The position numbers were made by a program, and so were the translations under genes. The notes under the pieces were generated by a model. The model searched no databases and was not told where the DNA came from. It was given only the letters and a program-made list of their open reading frames with translations. From contig NZ_CP044532.1 in the NCBI RefSeq assembly GCF_026427775.1, forward strand, positions 5,097,233-5,161,232: a DNA stretch of 64,000 bases, given 5' to 3'. The first letter of the stretch is position 1; every line of letters begins with the position of its first letter. Shown here in pieces: positions 43,011-52,258 of the stretch. The stretch is from Arthrobacter sp. CDRTa11 (GTDB taxonomy: Bacteria; Actinomycetota; Actinomycetes; Actinomycetales; Micrococcaceae).

Positions 43011-43106
43011 CTAAGAGTCAGTTCGTCGATCAAGATGGCGCGCAAAAGCGACAGGGGCCGGGGACGCGGTGATGTTCATCTTCCATCCGCTAGTCAAAGT
43101 AATCAT
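43011..43106 (-). CDS. Possible 31-residue small peptide with a perfect Shine-Dalgarno
   Basis: AAAGGAGGT lies 8 bases before the ATG at 43106. The peptide begins MITLTSGWKMNITASPAP and ends RRTDS; not recognised. A candidate promoter stands about 100 bp upstream (43207-43236), and the GACCCC...GGGGTC hairpin sits in the leader. A second strong-SD small ORF follows on the same strand. The strong ribosome site is the main support. Confidence 0.4.
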   Translation of the reverse strand: MITLTSGWKMNITASPAPVAFARHLDRRTDS

Positions 43107-43206
43107 TTTCCCAACCTCCTTTTCCGCTAAGCCGTTGCACCAGCTGACTGGCCGCGCAACGTGCGCCGTGACCCCGGCAAGACGCTCTGGGGTCAGAAAT
43201 AAAATT

Positions 43207-43236
43207 ACACTAGGAGTGCTTCGGTTCGCCACTCAA
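43207..43236 (-). promoter_or_regulatory. Candidate promoter of the small-peptide region
   Basis: On the minus strand TTGAGT, an 18-bp spacer and TAGTGT (TANNNT). It lies in an A/T-rich stretch about 100 bp before the 31-residue ORF. Confidence 0.35.
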
Positions 43237-43274
43237 TTCATGAATATTTCAAAAGAATTTTGTAAATAAGGTAA

Positions 43275-43859
43275 TTAGAGTCCCCAGCGGACAATGGCGG
43301 GGGTCTTTTTGTCCCAGCCCAGGGTGCAGACTTTTGCTGTTCCCAGAATGAAATGCCTGCCTTCGCTGGGCGGAAGTTCAAGCCAGCGGGCAGTCAGGAT
43401 TCGGGAGAAATGACCGTGCGCCACAATGAGCACATTATCCAGGCCTGACTCGAGGACCCTGGCCACAATCTTGTCAGCGCGGGCAGCAACCTCGTCCAGG
43501 GTTTCCCCGTTGGGCACCCCGTGCGTCCAGATCAGGTAGTCAGGGTTGTCCTTGCGGATCAGGTCAGAGCTGACACCTTCATAGTCGCCATAGTTCCATT
43601 CCACGGCGAGGGGTTCGTGCTGGGCGTCGGGGAAGCCCGCCAGTTCAGCAGTGCGCCGGGCCCTGCGCAGGGGCGACGTCAGCACCAGGTCAAAGTCCAC
43701 CGGGTCCAGGACCTTCCGGGCTTCAACGGCCTGCTGTTCACCCTCCACGGTCAGCGGCAGGTCGGTCAGGCCTGTGTACTGGCCGCTCTTGGACCACTCG
43801 GTTTCGCCGTGGCGCAGGATCCAGAGCTGGGGTCGGGGCGCAATCATCGGGATGTTCAC
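43275..43859 (-). CDS. Histidine phosphatase family protein (phosphoglycerate mutase-like)
   Basis: 194 residues from a GTG that overlaps the cca stop by 4 bp; ATG 43847 is an alternative. The catalytic motif is LRHGETEW, with supporting TSPLRRARRTAELAG and VAHGHFSRIL. The length fits a small broad-specificity phosphatase rather than glycolytic mutase. Transcribed with cca. Confidence 0.92.
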   Translation of the reverse strand: MNIPMIAPRPQLWILRHGETEWSKSGQYTGLTDLPLTVEGEQQAVEARKVLDPVDFDLVLTSPLRRARRTAELAGFPDAQHEPLAVEWNYGDYEGVSSDLIRKDNPDYLIWTHGVPNGETLDEVAARADKIVARVLESGLDNVLIVAHGHFSRILTARWLELPPSEGRHFILGTAKVCTLGWDKKTPAIVRWGL

Positions 43860-45364
43860 TTGGGCTCCTCAGTGGGGGAGAGTTCCACGTTTGCAGGGGA
43901 CATGCCGGTCTCGGGTGCAGGCGGTGCTGATTCGGGCTGGTCCGCCCACCACTCCAGCAACCTGGATTTTGCATCGTCGGGATCCAGGGGGCCGTTTTCC
44001 ATCCGTTCCTCGAGCAGGAACTTATAGGCACGGCCCACAACAGGTCCCGGTTTGAGCGCCAGGATGGCCATAATCTGGGCCCCGTCAAGGTCGGGGCGCA
44101 CAGCATCAAGGGACTCCTGCTCGCGCAGGGTGGCGATCCTGGCTTCGAGGTCGTCGTAGGCAAAGGCCAGCCGCTCAGCCTTGCGCTGGTTGCGCGTGGT
44201 GACGTCCGAGCGGGTCAGCCGGTGGAGCCGTTCCAGGAGAGGGCCGGCGTCGGTCACGTAGCGCCGAACGGCGGAGTCGCTCCAGCCGGCCTCGCCATAG
44301 CCATAGAAGCGCATGTGCAGCTCCACCAGGCGCGCCACGGCCTTGATGGTGTCATTGTCGAAGCGGAGCGCCTTCATCCGTTTGGCGGTCAGCTTTGACC
44401 CCACCATGTCGTGGTGCCGGAAGCTGACCGCGCCGCCCGGTTCAAAGCGCCGCGTAGCCGGCTTGCCGACGTCGTGCATCAGTGCAGCGAACCGCAGCAC
44501 AAAATCCGGGGCGGGCACGCCACCATCCGGCCCTGTTTCCAGCTCGGTGGCCTGCTCCAGGACCTGCAGGGAATGCTGGTAGACATCCTTGTGGCGGTGG
44601 TGCTCATCCGATTCAAGCCGCAACGCTGACACTTCCGGCAGCACGAACTCCGCCAGGCCCGTGTCCACGAGCAGGTCCACGCCCACGCGGGGGTGGGCGC
44701 CGCAGATCAGCTTGATGAGTTCATCACGGACGCGTTCGGCTGAAATGATGGCAATCCGTTCGGCCATCTGGCTCATCGCCAGCCGGACGTCGTCGTGCAC
44801 TGAGATGCCGAGCTGGGACGCGAACCTGGCGGCCCGCATCATCCGGAGGGGATCGTCGGAGAAGGACGCCTCGGGCGCGCCTGGCGTGGCAAGGACCGAT
44901 GCATGCAGGTCCCGGACACCTCCGAACGGGTCAACGAGTTCCAGGCTTGGCAGCCGCAGCGCCATGGCGTTGATGGTGAAGTCGCGCCGCAGCAGGTCAT
45001 CAGTCAGTGACGAGCCAAATGCCACCACGGGCTTGCGGGACTCGGGATCGTAGGCTTCGGCGCGGTACGTGGTGATCTCGATCTGGAAGCCTGCCTTACG
45101 CATTCCGATCGTTCCGAACGCCCGGCCGATTTCCCAGTAGTTGTCAGCCCATTTCTTGATCAGGGCAACCGTCTGGTCCGGCGTGGCGTCGGTGGTGAAG
45201 TCAAGGTCAGGTGATGTCCGTCCCAGGAAGAGGTCCCGCACCGGCCCGCCCACCAGCGAGAGCTCATGTCCGGCGTCGACAAAGCGCTGCCCCAGCTCCA
45301 GGACCACCGGGTCCACCTGGAAGTCGACGGTGTGGGTATCAGTCTTGTGATGTGCGTGCGCCAT
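43856..45364 (-). CDS. cca: CCA tRNA nucleotidyltransferase
   Basis: 502 residues. Nucleotidyltransferase head with LVGGPVRDLFLGR and the catalytic carboxylates in SPDLDFTTDA, the RRDFTINAMAL block that selects nucleotides, and an HD domain further on (ALMHDVGKPATR). It adds or repairs the 3' CCA of tRNAs. The position next to NUDIX and murJ and divergent from them equals Rv3907c (pcnA) in M. tuberculosis. A Pro/Glu-rich tail of ~25 residues ends the protein. Confidence 0.95.
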   Translation of the reverse strand: MAHAHHKTDTHTVDFQVDPVVLELGQRFVDAGHELSLVGGPVRDLFLGRTSPDLDFTTDATPDQTVALIKKWADNYWEIGRAFGTIGMRKAGFQIEITTYRAEAYDPESRKPVVAFGSSLTDDLLRRDFTINAMALRLPSLELVDPFGGVRDLHASVLATPGAPEASFSDDPLRMMRAARFASQLGISVHDDVRLAMSQMAERIAIISAERVRDELIKLICGAHPRVGVDLLVDTGLAEFVLPEVSALRLESDEHHRHKDVYQHSLQVLEQATELETGPDGGVPAPDFVLRFAALMHDVGKPATRRFEPGGAVSFRHHDMVGSKLTAKRMKALRFDNDTIKAVARLVELHMRFYGYGEAGWSDSAVRRYVTDAGPLLERLHRLTRSDVTTRNQRKAERLAFAYDDLEARIATLREQESLDAVRPDLDGAQIMAILALKPGPVVGRAYKFLLEERMENGPLDPDDAKSRLLEWWADQPESAPPAPETGMSPANVELSPTEEPK

Positions 45365-45531
45365 AGTTACTTAAGCTTGTCAGACCGAATGGAAAAAGGT
45401 GGCAAAACGGCCGGAAAGCGTCAGTCCACCCCGTCTGCACAAGGCCTCTTGCCGCGTCCGCGGTCCAAGGGGCTTCATGCGGAGTCCACCTTGATGCCAT
45501 GTTTCGGTCATCACGGAGGGAGAAGAGTCGT

Positions 45532-45537
45532 TAGAGT
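45532..45537 (+). promoter_or_regulatory. -10 element TAGAGT of the NUDIX gene (leaderless)
   Basis: TAGAGT fits TANNNT and stops 7 bases before the ATG at 45545, with no Shine-Dalgarno in between, as expected for a leaderless actinobacterial message. Confidence 0.45.
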
Positions 45538-45544
45538 GGACTTC

Positions 45545-46093
45545 ATGGCCCATCCCGTACCGAGCGCTCCCGGCAGGAGGACAAACCCACCGTTGCCGTC
45601 GGCAATCGGTGCCCACGTCGCGCCTGCCCAGCATTCGGCGCCGGCATCTCTGCCTACGGTTGAGGAAATTTCCGCCGGTGGCGTTGTGGTGGACACGTCC
45701 GACGACGAACTCCGGGTGGCAATCATTGCCCGCCTGAACAGGGGCGGACGTTTGGAATGGTGCCTGCCGAAGGGCCATCCGGAGGGCAAAGAAAACAACG
45801 AAGAGGCTGCAGTCCGCGAGATCGCTGAGGAGACCGGCATCGACGGCCGGATCCTTGCTCCGCTGGGCAGCATCGACTACTGGTTTACGGTCAGCGGCCA
45901 CCGGGTTCACAAGACCGTGCACCACTACCTCCTGCGCGCCACCGGTGGTGAGCTCACCATTGAAAACGATCCCGACCAGGAAGCCGTTGACGTGGCATGG
46001 GTGCCCATCCAGGAACTCGCGCGGAAGCTCTCCTTCCCCAATGAGCGGCGCATCGCGGATCTGGCCAGGGAAGTCCTGCCCGAACACCTCTGA
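45545..46093 (+). CDS. NUDIX hydrolase
   Basis: 182 residues from ATG 45545; the frame is open further upstream but into the cca promoter region. After a ~35-residue Ala/Pro-rich lead, the Nudix box reads GHPEGKENNEEAAVREIAEE with nearby TGIDG, complete in all catalytic residues. It sits where mutT4 (Rv3908) sits in M. tuberculosis; substrate may be a damaged nucleotide or a dinucleoside polyphosphate. Confidence 0.92.
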   Translation: MAHPVPSAPGRRTNPPLPSAIGAHVAPAQHSAPASLPTVEEISAGGVVVDTSDDELRVAIIARLNRGGRLEWCLPKGHPEGKENNEEAAVREIAEETGIDGRILAPLGSIDYWFTVSGHRVHKTVHHYLLRATGGELTIENDPDQEAVDVAWVPIQELARKLSFPNERRIADLAREVLPEHL

Positions 46094-46165
46094 GGCCGCG
46101 GCTATGCCTCTAGCTCCACCTTCGGCCTGCCGGCATTGCAGCTTTAACCGTGTCCGGGTGAGACG

Positions 46166-48280
46166 ATGAAGTCGATGCCAGCTACCAACTTCCCCTCCGA
46201 CAACGCAGGCAATGCCGGTGAAGCCGAGCCTGCTGCCGTCCAACCCAGCGAAACGCGCTCCAGTGCCATCATGGCCGCCGGAACGCTGATTTCCCGCTTC
46301 CTGGGGTTCGGCAAAACCTGGATGCTCGGCATTGCCCTTGGACTGGGGTCCACTGTCAACGACACTTTCATCAACGCGAACAACCTGCCCAACCTGATCT
46401 TCCTGCTGGTTGCGGGCGGCGTCTTTAACGCCGTGCTGGTGCCCCAGATCATCAAGGCAAGCAAGGCCCCCGACAGGGGAGCGGACTACATCAGCCGACT
46501 GCTGACCCTTGCAGTGCTGCTGCTGGTGGGGCTCACGGCCCTGGTCACCCTTGCGGCCCCCTGGGTGATTGAACTGACCACGCAGGGTTACTCGCCACAG
46601 CAGAAGTCGCTTGCGGTGGCTTTTGCGTTCTGGTGCCTGCCACAGATCTTCTTCTACGGCCTGTACGCGCTCCTCACCCAGGTCCTGAACGCCAACGGAG
46701 CCTTTGGCCCTGCCATGTGGGCACCCATCCTGAACAACCTCGTGGCCATCGCGGGGCTCGGGATGTTCATCTGGATCTTCGGCGCCAACATCGCCAACCC
46801 GCACACCCTGGAAAATTGGGGTCCTTCACAGACCCTGCTCGTTGCGGGATTTTCCACCATCGGTGTGGTGGCCCAGACCGCCATCCTGCTCGTGCCTGTG
46901 TTCCGTCTGAAGCTGAAGCTGCGTCCGCGGTTTGGCTGGCGGGGAGTGGGACTTGGCCAGGCAGCAAAACTCAGCGTGTGGACGCTGCTGACTGCCGCCG
47001 TCGGGCAGCTCGCCTTCCTGTATGTCATGCGTATCGCCACGATTCCCGGGGCGGAGCGGCTCAGGCTTGAGGCTGCCGGTGATCCGGCAGCAGACATGCT
47101 GCCCGGCAACGCCGTGCTGGAGGTGGCCAGCCAGCTGTATCTGCTGCCGCACTCGATCATTGCCATTTCGCTGGCCACAGTCCTGTTCAACCGGATGACC
47201 CGTGCCTCCCAGGACGGCAACCGGGATGAGCTCCGTGATGCTCTGTCCCACGGGCTGCGCACCATGGCTGTGGCCACTGTCTTTGGCGCGTTGGCCCTCT
47301 TCGCCCTGGCCGGCCCGCTGGGCATGTTCTTCTCCGGCGGCCCCCGGCAGGACGGCGTGATGCTGGCCCAGACGCTCACGCTCTTGGCGCTCAGTACGCC
47401 CTTTATGAGCGCGAACTTCATGATGTCCCGTGTCTTCTACGCCAATGAAGACGCCCGCACACCCTTCTATATCCAGCTTCTGCTCGCCCTTGTCTACGTT
47501 GTCGGGGCCTTCGCCATCCAGTTCCTGCCCGTCGGCCAGATCATCTACGCCATCGCCATCCTGTACATGATCGGCAACATCCTCTCCGTGGTCATCAGCG
47601 CCTACTTCCTGCGCCGGCTGCTGGGGCACCTTGACGGTCCGCGGATTGCCAATTCCTATATCCGGATGGGCTACGCCGCGCTGGGATCCGCCGTTGCAGG
47701 CGCCGGCGCGTTGTGGCTGATGGGCAGTTACAGCCCGGACGGCTTTGCCTGGACCAACCAGGGAACCGCGCTGGTGACCCTCATCGTCGTCGGTCCCATC
47801 ATGCTGGTGGTCTACGTTTTCCTGCTCAAAATCTTCCATGTGGCCGAACTCCGTGACCTCCTCCGGCCCCTGTTGGGCCGGCTCGGGCGGGGCCCGTCCG
47901 CAGGAGAACCGGAAACTGCGAAACCTGGGGAAGGGCAATCGTCGCAGGGAGCTGCTCCCGGCCAGGGAACGGAACGTTCGACGCCGGAACGCGCCACGGT
48001 CTCGGTGGACACCGGCCTGATTCCCAGGATCTCCGGCGAATTCGATGCCGCCTCCTTCCGGGCCGGCCCGGTGCCCGAACGGTCGCCAATGCCCGCTGTT
48101 CCTGTGGACCCGGAAACCGGCTCTGCCTCCGGGGCCCGCTACTTGCCCGCTGAAGACGTTCCCGGTACTGCACAGGGAAGCCTGCTTCGGGACGAGATCC
48201 CGCTTCCCGGCCGCCGTACTTTCCAGGGCAAGGCGGGCCACAACCCTCATTTCAAGCCCCGGCGGCCGCGGAAAAAGTGA
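46166..48280 (+). CDS. murJ: Lipid II flippase MurJ
   Basis: 704 residues: ~14 membrane segments between residues ~35 and 560 in the MurJ/MviN pattern (MAAGTLISRFLGFGKTWMLG, AFGPAMWAPILNNLVAI). It exports lipid II for peptidoglycan synthesis. The remaining ~140 residues form a disordered, Pro/Gly/Glu-rich cytoplasmic tail. In M. tuberculosis the homologue continues into a pseudokinase and an extracellular domain; here that part is a separate gene (48453-50120). It lies only 72 bp after the NUDIX gene. Confidence 0.94.
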   Translation: MKSMPATNFPSDNAGNAGEAEPAAVQPSETRSSAIMAAGTLISRFLGFGKTWMLGIALGLGSTVNDTFINANNLPNLIFLLVAGGVFNAVLVPQIIKASKAPDRGADYISRLLTLAVLLLVGLTALVTLAAPWVIELTTQGYSPQQKSLAVAFAFWCLPQIFFYGLYALLTQVLNANGAFGPAMWAPILNNLVAIAGLGMFIWIFGANIANPHTLENWGPSQTLLVAGFSTIGVVAQTAILLVPVFRLKLKLRPRFGWRGVGLGQAAKLSVWTLLTAAVGQLAFLYVMRIATIPGAERLRLEAAGDPAADMLPGNAVLEVASQLYLLPHSIIAISLATVLFNRMTRASQDGNRDELRDALSHGLRTMAVATVFGALALFALAGPLGMFFSGGPRQDGVMLAQTLTLLALSTPFMSANFMMSRVFYANEDARTPFYIQLLLALVYVVGAFAIQFLPVGQIIYAIAILYMIGNILSVVISAYFLRRLLGHLDGPRIANSYIRMGYAALGSAVAGAGALWLMGSYSPDGFAWTNQGTALVTLIVVGPIMLVVYVFLLKIFHVAELRDLLRPLLGRLGRGPSAGEPETAKPGEGQSSQGAAPGQGTERSTPERATVSVDTGLIPRISGEFDAASFRAGPVPERSPMPAVPVDPETGSASGARYLPAEDVPGTAQGSLLRDEIPLPGRRTFQGKAGHNPHFKPRRPRKK

Positions 48281-48452
48281 TTTCCGCCCCGATTCCGGCT
48301 GCCTGTCTTCAACGGCGGCTGCAGCCCATCGGCTAGGATCGATGGTGAACAGGGGTAGCTACAGTCAGGTGCCAGCCCGCCAAACGGCAGGCCTTGACCC
48401 GTGCCGGCAGCATCGCCTGCCCGGCAATTCCCGGAAAGTCTAGGAGGAACAC

Positions 48453-50120
48453 GTGTCCCACCCGATCGATGTTGGATCAGTGCTCGGCGGCCGCTACAAG
48501 GTCACAGCCACAGTATTGACTTCGCACGACCACGATCTGGTGCTGGACGGGGTGGACCAGGTTCTCAACCGTCCGGTCAGCATTCTGGTTGCCGGCCCGG
48601 AGAACACTGAACAGGTTGCCCAGAGCGCCCGCGAAGTAGCCACGGGTGAGCGCCCCGGCACGGTGCAGGTCCTGGACCTCGGCGTTACCGAGGCCGCCAC
48701 CTACCTGATCACCAACCACACATCCGCCGCTGACCTGCTGGACCTGGTGGTTGCCTCCAACCCTCCCTACGTTGAACCGTTCTTCACGGACACCTTGGGC
48801 AGCGAAATATTCGGCCAGCCGCGTTCCCTCGAACCTGAGCCGTACGACGACGAAGAGCACGTGGACGCCGGCTATATCAATTACTCCGGTGGCCATGACA
48901 GCCAGGATGACTCCTACAGGTCAGCTGCCCCCGTCGTTCCACCCAGGCCGCCTGCCCGTCCATCAGCGGCACCTGCTGCCGGTGTAGCGGGAGCAGCCGC
49001 TGCCGCGGGCGCCGCCGGAGCAGCAGCCGGCGCAGGGGCCGGCGGAAGGGGATCCGCTGGGAGAGCGGCGGTTGATGAGGCGACGGCCCGCCACGATGTA
49101 CCCGCGGTAGAACGCACCGCCGCTGATTCCTTGGCCTCCAGCCAAGACGCGACGACACAACAACCTCTGCAGTCATCAGGCCGTCAGGCCGAGGCTCATG
49201 GTTCGGGGGCGGCTGGGTCTGGCGACGCTCAAGGGCCGGGGAAGCCGAAGGTATCACTGTGGTCCGAGGAGGACTACGGCTATGACAACGGGGACCAGGA
49301 TGGACTCCATGACGCCGCTGCCGATTCCGGCCAGCGCAGGCAGCCCGGCGAATCCCCGCAGGCAGACCGTTCCGCCAAGAAGTTTCCTGCCTTTTCGCGG
49401 TCCGCGGCCGGCGTTTCGCCCGCCTCTGTGCCGCCTTCCACTCCGGCACGGGACTACGATGCCGAGGAGCCTGAGCGGGAACCGCGTTCAATGCGCTGGC
49501 TGGTGGGCGGACTCCTGGCTCTTGTCCTGATCGCGGGCCTGGTGTTTGCAGTCACCAATCTTGGCAGCCTGTTTACAACAACTCCCCAGGCAACTTCCAC
49601 CGATGGGACCACACCAGCTCCCTCCGATTCCGCGTCAGCCGCGCCAACGCAAAGCTCCGCGCCTCCCACTGCACCCCCTGCCATTGAAGGCATCACCCGT
49701 CAGGGAGACTTCGACTTCGCGGCCACGTACGACGTCGATCTGGTCAAGGCCTATGACGGGAATGCTGCCAGCTACTGGTCGGACATGGAGTTCGCCACCG
49801 AGAACTGGGGCGGACTGTCGCCAAACGGTGTTCCGCTGTTCATCAAACTCAAGGCAAAGGCAACGGTCTCGTCCGTTACTCTGACCCAGCTGGGCGCCTC
49901 GGGCGGAAACGTCAGCGTCTACACCAATGACCGTCCTTCCTTGGACGGCGCCAAGCTGGTGGGGACCAACAGCTTCACCTCCACAGACCTGACCATGCCT
50001 CTTGCCCAGCCTGTCGAAGCGCAGTACGTCATTATGTCCATCAAGAGCCTGCCCAAGCTGGCTGCCCCTAAGACCCGCTACGGCTACGGAATCCGGCTGG
50101 CCGAAGTCAAGATCCAGTAG
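48453..50120 (+). CDS. Pseudokinase-like membrane protein with extracellular discoidin-like domain (split MviN partner)
   Basis: 555 residues from GTG 48453, with TAGGAGGAACAC directly before. Residues ~8-110 look like a protein kinase N-lobe (VGSVLGGRYKVTATVL, NRPVSILVAG) but without a Gly-rich loop, Lys/Glu pair, HRD or DFG, and no C-lobe follows. Then come a low-complexity Ala/Gly/Pro linker (~150-345), one membrane helix (349-368, WLVGGLLALVLIAGLVFAV), a Thr/Ser/Pro stalk, and an extracellular beta domain (~411-555) like the discoidin/carbohydrate-binding end of mycobacterial MviN. Probably regulates MurJ, possibly through an FHA protein. Assignment is by position and layout. Confidence 0.75.
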   Translation: MSHPIDVGSVLGGRYKVTATVLTSHDHDLVLDGVDQVLNRPVSILVAGPENTEQVAQSAREVATGERPGTVQVLDLGVTEAATYLITNHTSAADLLDLVVASNPPYVEPFFTDTLGSEIFGQPRSLEPEPYDDEEHVDAGYINYSGGHDSQDDSYRSAAPVVPPRPPARPSAAPAAGVAGAAAAAGAAGAAAGAGAGGRGSAGRAAVDEATARHDVPAVERTAADSLASSQDATTQQPLQSSGRQAEAHGSGAAGSGDAQGPGKPKVSLWSEEDYGYDNGDQDGLHDAAADSGQRRQPGESPQADRSAKKFPAFSRSAAGVSPASVPPSTPARDYDAEEPEREPRSMRWLVGGLLALVLIAGLVFAVTNLGSLFTTTPQATSTDGTTPAPSDSASAAPTQSSAPPTAPPAIEGITRQGDFDFAATYDVDLVKAYDGNAASYWSDMEFATENWGGLSPNGVPLFIKLKAKATVSSVTLTQLGASGGNVSVYTNDRPSLDGAKLVGTNSFTSTDLTMPLAQPVEAQYVIMSIKSLPKLAAPKTRYGYGIRLAEVKIQ

Positions 50121-50276
50121 CAGGCCGCTGCCGCCGTCACTGAGCCGCGTCCGTAGCCGGAAGACTCCGGCGGTAACGGGCGCGGCTCTGCTGCCTGCAG
50201 ACGGTAATCTGGTATGGCGTCCTGCGGGGGAGACACCGCGCCGTCCGGTCACGGCCTATTCCCCTCCAGAGCGTCC

Positions 50277-50302
50277 GGAATATTCAGCACCAAGATTCAG
50301 TT
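50277..50302 (+). promoter_or_regulatory. SigR/SigH-type promoter of trxB-trxA
   Basis: GGAAT (50277-50281), exactly 18 bp, then GTT (50300-50302), the consensus of the thiol-stress sigma factors SigR (Streptomyces) and SigH (mycobacteria). It lies about 60 bp before the trxB start, so transcription would begin near 50309. Control of trxBA by this sigma factor is known in both genera. Confidence 0.8.
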
Positions 50303-50362
50303 GTGCCATGTGCCCGCCCCGCAAAGGCGGACGCATCGACTAAGGAAGAGGTTCACCGTTCA

Positions 50363-51319
50363 GTGAGCAACGCAGAAAACGCCGCGTCCGAAGTACGTGA
50401 TGTCATCATCGTCGGCTCTGGCCCGGCTGGTTACACGGCAGCTGTCTATACGGCCCGTGCCAACCTGAAGCCCTTGCTGCTGGCCGGTTCCGTCACCGCC
50501 GGTGGCGAGCTGATGAACACCACTGACGTAGAAAACTATCCTGGGTTCCCAGAAGGCATCATGGGTCCGGACCTCATGGAGAACTTCGAAAAGCAGGCTG
50601 TCCGTTTCGGAACCGAAATCCAGTTTGAGGACGTCACGGACCTGCAGCTCGACGGCGACATCAAGACGGTCACCATTGCCACGGGGGAGACCTTCCAGGC
50701 ACGGTCCATCATTCTTTCGACCGGATCCGCCTACCGGGAACTGGGATTGCCTAACGAGAAACGGCTCTCCGGTCACGGAGTCAGCTGGTGTGCAACCTGC
50801 GATGGTTTCTTTTTCAAAGATCAGGACATCGCCGTCATTGGCGGCGGAGACTCTGCTATGGAAGAGGCCCTGTTCCTGACCAAGTTTGCGAAGTCGGTCA
50901 CGGTTGTTCACCGCCGCGATTCACTGAAGGCTTCGAAGATTATGGCTGACCGCGCCCTGGCTCATGAGAAGATCCGCTTCGTCTGGAACAGCACAGTGGA
51001 CGACGTCATCGGAGAAACCAAGGTCACTGGCCTCAAGATCAAGAACCTCCTGGACGGTTCCGTTTCAGACCTCGAAGTGACTGGGGTGTTTGTGGCGATC
51101 GGAAACGATCCGCGGACTGAACTGGTCAAGGACATCCTGGAAATCACTCCGGCTGGCACCATCGCTGTGGAGGGCCGCAGTTCCAAGACCAGCCTTCCCG
51201 GCGTCTTCGCAGCCGGTGATGTAGTTGACCCCACCTACCGCCAGGCCATCACCGCCTCCGGCTCGGGGTGCGTTGCCGCCATCGACGTAGAACACTACCT
51301 CGCAGACCTTCACGCATAA
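50363..51319 (+). CDS. trxB: Thioredoxin-disulfide reductase
   Basis: 318 residues from GTG 50363 (AAGGAAGAGG upstream); an in-frame ATG at 50303 lies on the promoter and is rejected. FAD site [20 protein letters not shown], redox centre CATC in [16 protein letters not shown] site [15 protein letters not shown], and the C-terminal [14 protein letters not shown]. It reduces the thioredoxin encoded 37 bp downstream using NADPH. Equivalent to trxB2 of M. tuberculosis. Confidence 0.97.
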   Translation: MSNAENAASEVRDVIIVGSGPAGYTAAVYTARANLKPLLLAGSVTAGGELMNTTDVENYPGFPEGIMGPDLMENFEKQAVRFGTEIQFEDVTDLQLDGDIKTVTIATGETFQARSIILSTGSAYRELGLPNEKRLSGHGVSWCATCDGFFFKDQDIAVIGGGDSAMEEALFLTKFAKSVTVVHRRDSLKASKIMADRALAHEKIRFVWNSTVDDVIGETKVTGLKIKNLLDGSVSDLEVTGVFVAIGNDPRTELVKDILEITPAGTIAVEGRSSKTSLPGVFAAGDVVDPTYRQAITASGSGCVAAIDVEHYLADLHA

Positions 51320-51356
51320 TTCGCGTAAACCGACCTTCGAAGAGAGAGACAAGGCT

Positions 51357-51683
51357 ATGAGCAACGCTAAAGACGTAACGGATGCAAGTTTCGGCAGTGA
51401 TGTACTGTCGGCTGACAAGCCGGTCATCGTGGACTTTTGGGCAGAATGGTGTGGCCCCTGCCGCAAACTGGGACCCATCCTCGACGAGATTTCGGTTGAG
51501 TACGGCGAAAAGGTCAATGTAGTCAAGGTGAACGTGGACGACAATCCCGCCATCGCCGCAGAGTACGGCATCACATCAATTCCCGCCGTTTACCTTTTCC
51601 AGGACGGCCAGGTGAAGAGCACTGTGATCGGAGCCAAGCCCAAGCAGTTCTTCGAGAAGGAATTCGCAGACGTCCTGTCCTAG
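51357..51683 (+). CDS. trxA: Thioredoxin
   Basis: 108 residues with the active site WCGPCRK and the cis-Pro in TSIPAVYLF; full length, cytoplasmic. Co-transcribed with trxB and ended by a strong terminator at 51743-51776. In M. tuberculosis trxC is followed by cwlM; here a gene-free region begins. Confidence 0.97.
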   Translation: MSNAKDVTDASFGSDVLSADKPVIVDFWAEWCGPCRKLGPILDEISVEYGEKVNVVKVNVDDNPAIAAEYGITSIPAVYLFQDGQVKSTVIGAKPKQFFEKEFADVLS

Positions 51684-51742
51684 GGACCTCTGGTCTAACT
51701 GAAGTAGCTTTCTGGTGCCGGCTCTAGTCGCCGGAACCATCA

Positions 51743-51776
51743 AAGGCCCACCGCCCCTAGGCGGTGGGCCTTTTTT
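51743..51776 (+). terminator. Rho-independent terminator of the trxB-trxA operon
   Basis: A perfect 13-bp stem (arms 51743-51755 and 51760-51772, GGCCCACCGCC type) with a 4-base loop and a run of six T. Textbook form, 59 bp after the trxA stop. Confidence 0.95.
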
Positions 51777-52134
51777 GCTATTGCGGACAGTCCTGCTGCC
51801 CGCTGGCCCAAGGCCAAACCAAACTCTGTTGTTTTGTCTTCACCTTGGATGCTCTCTGCCGTAGGCAATCACACGCAGGGCTGCGCTAGGAAATTCGAGC
51901 TGTGATAGACAACTTTGGTCGGTTTCGACCTGAGCATCAATGCTCCTGGCGCCGCCAGTTTCGAAGGGGAGCGCATGCCTGGCTACGACCCAGACCAGGT
52001 GCAGCCGCTGAAGCACTTCTGATTCTGTGTAAGTGGCGTTTCCCATTAACAAGAGAAGTGCACCTGAAATGCGCTATTCGCAATGACACTCCTTCTGACC
52101 CACCGAAACAAGAAGAATGTCAGAGCAGTACGCA

Positions 52135-52150
52135 TGTTTCACGTGAAACA
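52135..52150. other. parS: parS site 1
   Basis: Perfect TGTTTCACGTGAAACA, the universal ParB-binding palindrome. First site after the trxA terminator, 108 bp before site 2. Confidence 0.95.
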
Positions 52151-52242
52151 CACGAGCTTACCGCTTGGAGGCCCCCAAACTCGGTTACGAGGGAAAGGGA
52201 GGCGGGCTGCCAGGTGACGACGTAGCGGACCACCGTCAATAA

Positions 52243-52258
52243 TGTTTCACGTGAAACG
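52243..52258. other. parS: parS site 2
   Basis: 14-bp core intact; the last base of the 16-mer is G instead of A. Confidence 0.92.

Larger units (their letters stand above)
42703..43274. other. Apparently lower-GC intergenic island between the small ORF and the phosphatase gene
   Basis: 570 bp that look richer in A/T than the flanks by eye. Apart from the 31-residue ORF at 43011-43106, its promoter and the hairpin GACCCC/GGGGTC at 43170-43194, I see no gene, tRNA or mobile-element end. Signs of transfer are limited to base composition. Confidence 0.5.
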
